Made by a program: the position numbers and the translations under genes. From contig NZ_JAFCKQ010000002.1 in the NCBI RefSeq assembly GCF_018130215.1, positions 1 to 64,000 on the forward strand: a DNA stretch of 64,000 bases. Direction: 5' to 3'. Source of the stretch: Bradyrhizobium jicamae (GTDB taxonomy: Bacteria; Pseudomonadota; Alphaproteobacteria; Rhizobiales; Xanthobacteraceae). This document shows positions 57,102 to 64,000 of this stretch, piece after piece; the first letter of the stretch is position 1, and each line of letters starts with the position of its first letter. A model generated the notes under the pieces. That model was not told where the DNA came from. It searched no databases and worked only from the letters and a program-made list of their open reading frames with translations.

Positions 57102-58037
57102 ATGAGCATGGTCCAACTCCTCCAGACGAAAGCGCCGACGGCGCCGGCCAAGCCCAGGCCGCGTGTCCGCCTCCTGCCTTATCTGCTGAGCCTGCCCGCG
57201 CTGCTGATCTGCATCGCGATCCTGGTTCCGTTCGTGACCGCGGCAGTCTATTCGCTGCAACGCTACCGCCTGAACCTGCCGTATCTGCGCGGCTTCATCG
57301 GCGCCGGCAACTATATCGACTTCCTGTCCGATCCGGCGTTCTGGAATACGCTTCGCATCTCGATCACCTACACCGTGCTGACCGTGGTGCTCGAACTGCT
57401 GCTCGGGCTGGCGATCGCGCTGCTGCTGCGCCGTCCGACCCGCTTCCACAACGCGGTGTCGATCATGCTGCTGCTGCCGCTGATGACGGCCCCCGCAATC
57501 GCGGCGCTGATGTGGAAGCTGATGACCAATCCGAGCTTCGGCATCCTGTCCTATTTCGTCAGCCTGCTCGGCGTCAGCGATTTCAAATGGGCGTCCGACC
57601 CGTCGACCGCGCTGTTCACGGTCGTGCTGGTCGATGTCTGGGTCTACACGCCCTTCATCATGATCCTGCTGCTGGCGGGCCTGCGCTCGCTGCCGCGCCA
57701 GCCGTTCGAGGCGGCTGCGCTCGACGGCGTGCCGGCGAGCTTCGTGTTCTTCCGCATCACCCTGCCGATGCTGGCGCCCTACATCATCACCGCGTCGCTG
57801 TTCCGCCTGCTCGATTCGATCCAGCAGTTCGACATCATCTACGCGATGACGCAGGGCGGGCCGGGCGACCGGCTGATGGTGTTCCAGGTGCAGGCCTATC
57901 TGGAATTCTTCCAGTACACCAATGTCGGCCGGTCGGCCGCGCTGTTGATGATCCTCTGGCTCATCACCAACATCCTGTCGAACATCTTCATCAAGAACTG
58001 GCTCCGCTTGCGCGAACGTGCGCACGGCCACGCGTGA
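57102..58037 (+). CDS. CUT1 sugar ABC transporter permease (module 2, first)
   Basis: A 311-residue inner-membrane permease with about six membrane segments. The EAA loop is EAAALDGVPASFVFFRITLP. The N-terminal cytoplasmic part has a Pro/Lys-rich stretch. The ATG at 57102 (or 57108) gives the family start; no strong ribosome site is visible, consistent with lower expression than the binding protein. Confidence 0.88.
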   Translation: MSMVQLLQTKAPTAPAKPRPRVRLLPYLLSLPALLICIAILVPFVTAAVYSLQRYRLNLPYLRGFIGAGNYIDFLSDPAFWNTLRISITYTVLTVVLELLLGLAIALLLRRPTRFHNAVSIMLLLPLMTAPAIAALMWKLMTNPSFGILSYFVSLLGVSDFKWASDPSTALFTVVLVDVWVYTPFIMILLLAGLRSLPRQPFEAAALDGVPASFVFFRITLPMLAPYIITASLFRLLDSIQQFDIIYAMTQGGPGDRLMVFQVQAYLEFFQYTNVGRSAALLMILWLITNILSNIFIKNWLRLRERAHGHA

Positions 58038-58053
58038 CGCCGGGAGGATCGTG

Positions 58054-58911
58054 ATGGAACATTCCAGCCTTGCCGGCCGCATCTTCAGGGGCGTGGCGCT
58101 CACGCTGATCCTGATCTTCTTCATGTTCCCGATCGTCTGGATCTTCCTGATGTCGTTCCAGACCAATGAGCAGATCCTGCGAATTCCGCCGCGCATCCTG
58201 TTCGAGCCGACGCTGGCGAATTACACGGCGCTGATCTCCGGCCAGTTGCACACCGCGGCCGGCAATCTCGAGATCTCCTTCATGCGCAACCTCTTCAACA
58301 GCGTCGTGCTGTCGAGTGCGGCGGTGATGCTGGCGCTGGTGCTCGGCGTGCCGGCGGCCTATGCCTTCGCCCGTTTCAAGTTCAGGCTCGGCGAAACCAT
58401 CGCATTCACGCTGCTGTCGTTCCGCTTCGCGCCGCCGCTGCTGGTGCTGCTGCCGCTGTCGCTCTATTATCAGGAGCTCGGCCTCAACGACACCTACTTC
58501 GGCATCGTCTGGGTCTATCAGCTGATCGCATTGCCGTTGATCCTGTGGATCGTGCGCGGTTACTTCGAGGACATCAGCCCCGACATCGAGCATGCCTACC
58601 GGCTGGCCGGGCATTCCTGGCGCGAGGCATTCACCCGCATCGCAGTGCCGCTGGCAGGCCCGGGCATCGCCGCGGCAGGGCTGTTGTCCTTCATCTTCTG
58701 CTGGAACAATTTCGTCTTCGCCCTGATCCTGGCGTCGGCCGACAAGCAGCCGGTGACGGTCGGCGCGCTCGCCTTCGTCACCGCCTCGGGCATCCAGTAT
58801 GGTCAGATCGCGGCCGCAATCGTGCTGTCGGTGACGCCGACGCTGTTGCTGGCGCTCTATGCCCAGCGCTACCTGGTCGAGGGTCTGTCGCTCGGTGCGG
58901 TGAAAGGCTGA
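58054..58911 (+). CDS. CUT1 sugar ABC transporter permease (module 2, second)
   Basis: A 285-residue MalG-type permease with six membrane segments. The motif FMFPIVWIFLMSFQ opens it. The usual EAA loop reads EHAYRLAGHSWREAFTRIAVP, with the first residues Glu-His-Ala in place of Glu-Ala-Ala. GGGAGGA five bases upstream fixes the start at 58054. Two ATPase genes follow. Confidence 0.9.
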   Translation: MEHSSLAGRIFRGVALTLILIFFMFPIVWIFLMSFQTNEQILRIPPRILFEPTLANYTALISGQLHTAAGNLEISFMRNLFNSVVLSSAAVMLALVLGVPAAYAFARFKFRLGETIAFTLLSFRFAPPLLVLLPLSLYYQELGLNDTYFGIVWVYQLIALPLILWIVRGYFEDISPDIEHAYRLAGHSWREAFTRIAVPLAGPGIAAAGLLSFIFCWNNFVFALILASADKQPVTVGALAFVTASGIQYGQIAAAIVLSVTPTLLLALYAQRYLVEGLSLGAVKG

Positions 58912-58915
58912 TCCG

Positions 58916-60016
58916 ATGGCGCGTCTCGACATCAATTCGGTCAGCAAGTCGTTCGGCGCGGCGCGGCCGGCCGACGCCCTGTCGCTGACGGTCGAGCCCG
59001 GCGAGATCGTCGCCGTGTTCGGGCCTTCGGGCAGCGGCAAGACGGTGCTGCTGCGCATGATCGCCGGCATGTTCGAGCCCGATGACGGGGACATCCAGGT
59101 TGGCGGCCGCTCGATCGTCGGAGCCGCACCGGAGCGGCGCGGCATCGGCATGGCGTTCCAGAATTTTGCGCTGTTCCCGCACATGTCCGCCCGCGACAAT
59201 ATCGCAAGCGGCCTGCGGGCGAAGGCCGCCGGCGACGTCGCGACCCGGGTCGCGGCCATCAGCAAGCTGCTCAAGATCGAGCACGTGCTCGGCCACACGC
59301 CACGCGAACTCTCGAACGGACAGAAGCAGCGTACCGCGCTGGCGCGTGCACTGATCGGAAACCCCGAGGTGCTGTTGCTGGATGATCCCCTGCGCAATGT
59401 CGACGCCAAGCTGCGTTACGAGATGCGGCTCGAGCTGCCGAGCCTGCTGCGCCGCGGCACGGCCGCCGTGCTCTATGTGACGCAGGATTACCGCGAGGCG
59501 ATGGCGATCGCCGACCGCATCGCCGTGCTGATCGGCGGCCGCCTCGTGCAGGTCGCAACGCCGGACGAGATCTATGCCCAGCCGGCCTCCGTCGCGGTGG
59601 CGCGGCTGTTCGGCGATCCCACGATCAACCTCGCCGAGGTCGTGCCCTTCGCGGAGCACGGCGCGCTGTGTGCCAGGGTGTCCGGCGCGATGGTCGGCCT
59701 CGGTTCGGCTGACGTCGATGCGCTGGAGCGGGAGTGCTGGCTCGGGGTGCGGCCGGAGGATCTGGTGGTGTCGTCGTCGCCGGGCGAGGGCGCCATCCCG
59801 GCGAAGATTCTCGCGATCACGCCGATGCACGAGAAGGCGGTGCTGCTGCTGCGCCTGGCGGACGGGACGGAATGGCTGGCGGCGTTGCCGCCGGAGGCGC
59901 CGCGCGGGGCCGCCGACGATGCCGTGTTCATTGGCTTCGCGGCCGATGCCGCGATGCTGTTCGATCGCGCGACCGGCCAGAAGATCGGCCTGTCGCATCG
60001 CCGGCAGGCGGCATAG
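58916..60016 (+). CDS. ABC ATPase A with degenerate catalytic residues (module 2)
   Basis: A 366-residue CUT1-type ATPase. Walker A GPSGSGKT (36-43) and Q-loop Q82 are normal. The signature is LSNGQ (132-136) in place of LSGGQ. Walker B ends LLLDD, so the catalytic glutamate is D157. The switch histidine is Q190 in YVTQD. It should bind ATP, but its own site looks poorly hydrolytic. A MalK-like C-terminal domain follows. It pairs with the next gene; the arrangement recalls the GlpS/GlpT pair of rhizobial glycerol importers (from memory). Confidence 0.88.
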   Translation: MARLDINSVSKSFGAARPADALSLTVEPGEIVAVFGPSGSGKTVLLRMIAGMFEPDDGDIQVGGRSIVGAAPERRGIGMAFQNFALFPHMSARDNIASGLRAKAAGDVATRVAAISKLLKIEHVLGHTPRELSNGQKQRTALARALIGNPEVLLLDDPLRNVDAKLRYEMRLELPSLLRRGTAAVLYVTQDYREAMAIADRIAVLIGGRLVQVATPDEIYAQPASVAVARLFGDPTINLAEVVPFAEHGALCARVSGAMVGLGSADVDALERECWLGVRPEDLVVSSSPGEGAIPAKILAITPMHEKAVLLLRLADGTEWLAALPPEAPRGAADDAVFIGFAADAAMLFDRATGQKIGLSHRRQAA

Positions 60017-60023
60017 GGAGCGG

Positions 60024-61133
60024 ATGGCCATGGACATGCTCGAGCTCAAGGGCATCGACAAAGTCTACCGCAGCCGCGGCAAGGAGCCGGTCCAGGCCGT
60101 GCGTGCGCTCGACATGGTGGTCGAGAAAGGCGAAATTGTCGCGCTATTGGGATCGTCGGGCTGTGGCAAGACCTCGACGTTGCGCATGATCGCGGGTTTC
60201 GAGGATGTCTCGGCCGGATCGATCGCGCTGCGCGGGCGGCCGATCCACGAGCTGCCGCCGGCGCGCCGCAAGGTGGCAATGGCGTTCGAAGGCTATTCGC
60301 TCTATCCGCCGCTCACCGTGCGCGAGAACATCGCCTTCGCGCTGAAGTCCGCCCAATTGTCGCGGGCCGAGGTGGATCGGCGGGTCAATGAGATCGCCCG
60401 CCTGATCGAGATCGACGACATCCTCGACCGCTACCCGCGTGCGATTTCGGGCGGGCAGCAGCAGCGCGTCTCGCTGGCGCGGGCGCTGGTGCGCGATGCG
60501 GATCTCTATCTGCTCGACGAACCGATGGGGCAGCTCGAACCGCAGCTCCGCGCGGTGCTGCGCGGACGGATCAAGAGCCTGCTCGCCGAGCGCGGCATGA
60601 CGGCGATCTTCGTCACCCACGACCAGACCGAGGCGAGCGCGCTTGCCGACCGGATCGCTGTCATGGAGGGCGGCGTGCTGCAGCAATTCGCCAGCGAGAA
60701 GGAGTTGAAGAGCCGGCCCGCCAATTTGTTCGTCGCGAGCTTCATCGGCGAGCCGCCGATGAATCTGCTCGACGCCGACGTGAGCCGTTCGGATGGCGGT
60801 TTGCGCCTGTCGGCCGGATCGGGCATGAGCTTCGATATCGCAGACAATGGACTCGAGGCTGCGCTCGACAAGGCTCGCCAGGTCAGGATCGGCATCCGGC
60901 CGCAGAAGATCGCGGTCGGAACCGGGACCGTCAGGGTCAAGGTCGTCTCCAACCAATGGCTCGGTGATCAGTCGCATGTCGCCGGCGATTGCGACGGCCG
61001 GATGCTGATCGCGGTGACGCAGGGCCGGGTCGCCGCGCGGCCCGGCGACATCGTCCCGTTCGCGCTGGAGCCGCGTCACTTTCATATCTTTGCGACCGAC
61101 GGCTCCTGCATTCGCCACGCGGAGGCGTCCTGA
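60024..61133 (+). CDS. ABC ATPase B, catalytic partner (module 2)
   Basis: A 369-residue CUT1-type ATPase. Walker A GSSGCGKT (43-50), signature ISGGQ (141-145), Walker B LLDEP with E166, and H189 in VTHDQ are intact. The Q-loop glutamine is E89 in MAFEGYSLYP, and the D-loop reads GQLE in place of SNLD. In a heterodimer with ATPase A this subunit supplies the intact Walker B and histidine. The ATG at 60024 is used; others at 60030 and 60036 are possible. It starts seven bases after ATPase A. Confidence 0.88.
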   Translation: MAMDMLELKGIDKVYRSRGKEPVQAVRALDMVVEKGEIVALLGSSGCGKTSTLRMIAGFEDVSAGSIALRGRPIHELPPARRKVAMAFEGYSLYPPLTVRENIAFALKSAQLSRAEVDRRVNEIARLIEIDDILDRYPRAISGGQQQRVSLARALVRDADLYLLDEPMGQLEPQLRAVLRGRIKSLLAERGMTAIFVTHDQTEASALADRIAVMEGGVLQQFASEKELKSRPANLFVASFIGEPPMNLLDADVSRSDGGLRLSAGSGMSFDIADNGLEAALDKARQVRIGIRPQKIAVGTGTVRVKVVSNQWLGDQSHVAGDCDGRMLIAVTQGRVAARPGDIVPFALEPRHFHIFATDGSCIRHAEAS

Positions 61134-61136
61134 CCA

Positions 61137-62716
61137 TGGCCGCGTCCTCCAGCCGCGACGTGATCATCGGCATCGACGCCGGCACCTCCGTGATCAAGGC
61201 CGTGGCGTTCACGCTGGCCGGACAACAGCTCGGCGATGTCGCGCTGCCGAATGCCTACAGCACCGCGGCGGGCGGCCATGTCGAGCAGGACATGGCGCGG
61301 ACCTGGACCGACACGGTGGCAGCCCTGCGCGGGCTTGCCAATGCCGTTCCCGATCTGGCCGCGCGCGTCGCGGCGATCGCGGTCACCGGGCAGGGCGACG
61401 GCACCTGGCTGATCGACGACGACGGCCGACCGGTCGCGCCGGCACTGCTCTGGCTCGATTCCCGCTCCGGCCGCCTGGTCGAGGAGATCCGTGCCGGCGA
61501 GCGCAATGCGCCGCTCTACCGCCGCACCGGCTCCGGGCTCAGTGCCTGCCAGCAGGGGCCGCAGCTGGCATGGCTGCAGGCGCATGTGCCTGACACCATC
61601 GCCCGCGCCTCGACCGCGTTCCATTGCAAGGACTGGCTCTATTTCCTGCTCACCGGCGAGCGCGCGACCGATCCGTCGGAAGCGACATTCTCCTGCGGGG
61701 ATTTCCGCAAGCGAGGCTTCGACGCGGAGAGCGCGCGGCTGATCGGCATCGCCGACCTGACGCGGCTGTTCCCGCAGGTCGTTGACGGGGCGGCCACAAC
61801 CCATCCGCTCAGTGCAGCGGCGGCCATCGAGACCGGACTGACGGAAGGCGTTCCGGTCTGCCTCGGCTACGTGGACGTGATCTGCAACGCGCTCGGGGCC
61901 GGCCTCTATGATCCGGCCCCCGATGTCGGCTGCACCATCATCGGTTCGACCGGCATGCATATGCGCCTCGTCCCCGGCGCTGACGCGGTGACGCTGAACG
62001 GAGAGGCGACCGGCTACACCATGCCGTTCCCGGTGCCGGGTCATTACGCCCAGATGCAGTCCAACATGGCGGCGACGCTGAACATCGACTGGATGCTCGA
62101 TCTGGCGCGCGACGTGCTCGCGGCGGAGGGCGTCACGCGCTCCCGTGCCGATCTGATCCGCCGGCTCGACGATCAGGTGCTGCAGGCCAGGCCCGGCGAG
62201 GTGTTGTTCCACCCGTTCATCTCGGATGCCGGCGAACGCGGTCCGTTCGTCTCGCATGAGGCCAGCGCACAATTCTTCGGCCTGCGCTCGCGCCATCGCT
62301 TTGGCGACTTGCTGCGCGGCGTGATGGAAGGGCTCGCCTTCGCCGCGCGCGACTGCTACGCCGCGATGGGTTCGCTGCCGCGCGATGTCAGGATCACGGG
62401 CGGCGCATCGCGCAGCCGCGCGCTTGGCACCATCCTCGGGGCTGCCCTGGATTGCAACGTCCGCATCTGCAGCCGCGGCGAGGCGGGCGCCGCGGGTGTC
62501 GCGATGATCGCGGCGGTGACGATCGATGCGTATCCCGACATGACCGCCTGCGCCGAGCATTGGGTTTCACCTCATCTCAGCGCGCCGCAGCCGCCCGACG
62601 CCGCGCTGGCGAAGCGCTACGCCGCAATGTTCCCCGCCTATCTCGATGCAAGGCTGGCGTCGCGGCCGGTCTGGACACAACTTGCCGCGCTGCGCGCCGG
62701 AGGCGATCATGTCTAG
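61137..62716 (+). CDS. FGGY carbohydrate kinase, erythritol-kinase-like (module 2)
   Basis: A 526-residue kinase. GIDAGTSVIKAVAF, VTGQGDGTWLIDDDGRP, LLWLDSRSGRLVEE, TAFHCKDWLYFLLTGERATDPSEA and LGYVDVICNALGAGLYDP are very like the erythritol kinase (EryA) family as I remember it. The ITGGASRSRALGTILG segment closes the ATP site. It lies three bases after ATPase B and overlaps the 2-hydroxyacid dehydrogenase gene by eight bases. A tetritol or related polyol is a fair guess for its substrate. Confidence 0.82.
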
Positions 62717-63749
62717 GTCCATCGCCATCGTCGGCGACCGTTTCATGCTGCCGTCGGTGTTCGCCGACCACATCACGGCCGCGTGCGGCAACGGCGTCGA
62801 TATCCGCATCCTCGAGCAGCCCTGGCCGGACGAGCCGATGGAGCACGGCTATGCCGGCTCGAAGCTCGACGGCTTGAAGGAGTTCATGGGCCAGCCGGAC
62901 GACATCGTCGCCTTCATCGGCGAGGCCGAGCTTCTGGTCACCCATCTGGCACCGATCTCGCGGTCGATGCTGGAGCGGCTGCCGAAACTGAAATTCGTCG
63001 CGGTGTCGCGCGGCGGGCCGGTCAATATCGACATGCAGGCGGCTCGGGATCACAACGTGCTGGTCGTCAATACACCGGGGCGCAATGCCAGCGCGGTAGC
63101 GGAATTCACCATCGGCGCGATCCTCGCCGAGACGCGCCTGATCCGCAGCGGCCACGAGGCGCTGCGCGGCGGCGAGTGGCGCGGCGATCTCTACCGGGCC
63201 GACCGCACCGGGCGGGAGCTCGGCGAGATGACCGTCGGCATCATAGGCTATGGCGCGATCGGCAGCCGCGTCGTGAAGCTGCTCAAGGCGTTCGGCTGCA
63301 AGATCCTGGTCGCCGATCCCTATGTCCAGCTCAGCGCGGCGGACCGCAATGACGGCGTCGAGCACGTTGCGCTCGGCGAGTTGCTGGCAAGGGCCGATAT
63401 CGTCACGCTGCACGCGCGGGTCACGGCGGAGACCACCGGCTTCATCGGGCGTGAAGCACTGGCGCGGATCAGGCAGGGCGCGTTCCTGATCAACACCGCG
63501 CGCGGTCCGCTGGTCGACTATGCGGCGCTCCATGATGCGCTGGCCTCCGGGCATCTCGGCGGCGCCATGCTCGACACTTTCGCGGTCGAGCCGGTGCCGG
63601 CGGATTGGCCGCTGCTGCAACTCCCCAACGTCACGCTGACGCCGCACATTGCGGGCGCCTCGGTGCGTACCGTCACCGTCGCCGCCGAACAGGCGGCTGA
63701 AGAGGTTCGCCGCTTCCTGGCCGGCGAACCGCCACTCAATCCGTGCTGA
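62709..63749 (+). CDS. D-isomer-specific 2-hydroxyacid dehydrogenase
   Basis: A 346-residue NAD(P)-dependent dehydrogenase of the phosphoglycerate-dehydrogenase group. The cofactor loop is VGIIGYGAIGSRVVKLLKAFG. The catalytic triad regions are SRGGPVNID, INTARGPLVD and the histidine in TLTPHIAGAS. It likely oxidises a 2-hydroxy sugar acid or phosphorylated acid made in module 2. The ATG at 62709 lies within the end of the kinase gene. Confidence 0.85.
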   Translation: MSRSIAIVGDRFMLPSVFADHITAACGNGVDIRILEQPWPDEPMEHGYAGSKLDGLKEFMGQPDDIVAFIGEAELLVTHLAPISRSMLERLPKLKFVAVSRGGPVNIDMQAARDHNVLVVNTPGRNASAVAEFTIGAILAETRLIRSGHEALRGGEWRGDLYRADRTGRELGEMTVGIIGYGAIGSRVVKLLKAFGCKILVADPYVQLSAADRNDGVEHVALGELLARADIVTLHARVTAETTGFIGREALARIRQGAFLINTARGPLVDYAALHDALASGHLGGAMLDTFAVEPVPADWPLLQLPNVTLTPHIAGASVRTVTVAAEQAAEEVRRFLAGEPPLNPC

Positions 63750-63767
63750 AGAGGAAAGGCTGTCCGA

Positions 63768-64000
63768 ATGACCCGTGAGGAACGACAATTGCGCGAGGCT
63801 GTCATCGCCAAGTGCCGATGGATGAACGCATCGGGTCTGAACCAGGGGACATCGGGCAATATCTCCGCCCGCTACAAGGACCGGATGCTGATCACGCCGT
63901 CGGCGACGCCCTATGATTCGATGAAGCCGGACATGATCGCCTCGATGCCGCTCGAAGGCGCCTATGGCGAATGGGATGGGCCGCTGCAGCCTTCTACCGA
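63768..64000 (+). CDS. class II aldolase, partial (cut by window end)
   Basis: The first 77 residues of a class II aldolase: QLREAVIAKCRWMNASG, NQGTSGNISAR and ITPSATPYDS are followed by the phosphate-site region. It is close to the module 1 aldolase at 8098-8763 (about three quarters identical by eye). GAGGAAAGG lies upstream of the ATG. It follows the 2-hydroxyacid dehydrogenase after 18 bases, in the same operon. Confidence 0.88.
   Translation, partial: MTREERQLREAVIAKCRWMNASGLNQGTSGNISARYKDRMLITPSATPYDSMKPDMIASMPLEGAYGEWDGPLQPST

Noticed and set aside
55041..58196. minus-strand open frame of over 1000 codons across module 2 importer genes
   Set aside because: It is antisense to the SorC, binding-protein and permease genes, and its translation is low-complexity Arg/Asp/Gly/His-rich text typical of shadow frames.

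Overview
The window is high-GC DNA with tightly packed genes, frequent 4-base start/stop overlaps and convergent genes that touch or overlap. Gene content (aerobic cobalamin pathway with cobG, CUT1 sugar importers with twin-arginine binding proteins, an encapsulin/DyP pair, a YXWGXW protein) and a roughly 100-bp interspersed palindromic element at 21919-22022 point to an alphaproteobacterium, most likely Bradyrhizobium or a close relative. The identification rests on remembered family resemblance; no search was run.

Layout. (1) 176-1780: GH26-like glycoside hydrolase. (2) 1963-8101: hexonate/hexuronate genes: MFS carrier, idonate-type dehydrogenase and GntR regulator on the minus strand, divergent from uxuA-uxuB. 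(3) 8098-20756: polyol-type module 1. A SorC regulator lies between a leftward arm (class II aldolase, SDR, glycerol-1-phosphate-dehydrogenase-like enzyme) and a rightward arm (two permeases, binding protein, FGGY kinase, HAD phosphatase, ATPase, GMC oxidoreductase). (4) 20743-40268: cobalamin island: bluB, cobP, cobD, cobC, cobQ, cobO, then a cobalamin riboswitch and DUF1636-cobW-cobN-cobG-cobH-cobI-cobJ, cobK on the opposite strand, and cobL-cobE-cobM-cobB-cobA-cobF. Together these cover most of the oxygen-dependent route from uroporphyrinogen III. The chelatase subunits CobS and CobT, and the last lower-loop steps, are not in the window. (5) 40391-51177: an MFS carrier, then stress functions: encapsulin shell with tagged DyP peroxidase, DUF2171 protein, ClpB, double-CDGSH protein, YXWGXW protein, CbpA/CbpM chaperone pair and small unknown proteins. 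(6) 51183-64000: polyol-type module 2. A second SorC regulator lies between aldolase/HAD/FGGY genes and an ABC importer with two different ATPases, an erythritol-kinase-like FGGY kinase, a 2-hydroxyacid dehydrogenase and a class II aldolase cut by the window edge.

How it fits together. Modules 1 and 2 are built from the same parts (SorC regulator, CUT1 importer, FGGY kinase, HAD phosphatase, class II aldolase) around a divergent control region, so each probably imports, phosphorylates and splits an unidentified polyol or sugar acid. The most unusual items are the importer with complementary degenerate ATPase sites (58916-61133), the encapsulin operon with an extra small gene, a start-codon-sequestering hairpin downstream of the riboswitch, and cobK and cobL sharing one CATG as overlapping divergent start codons. 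No tRNA, rRNA, CRISPR array or intact insertion sequence was seen.
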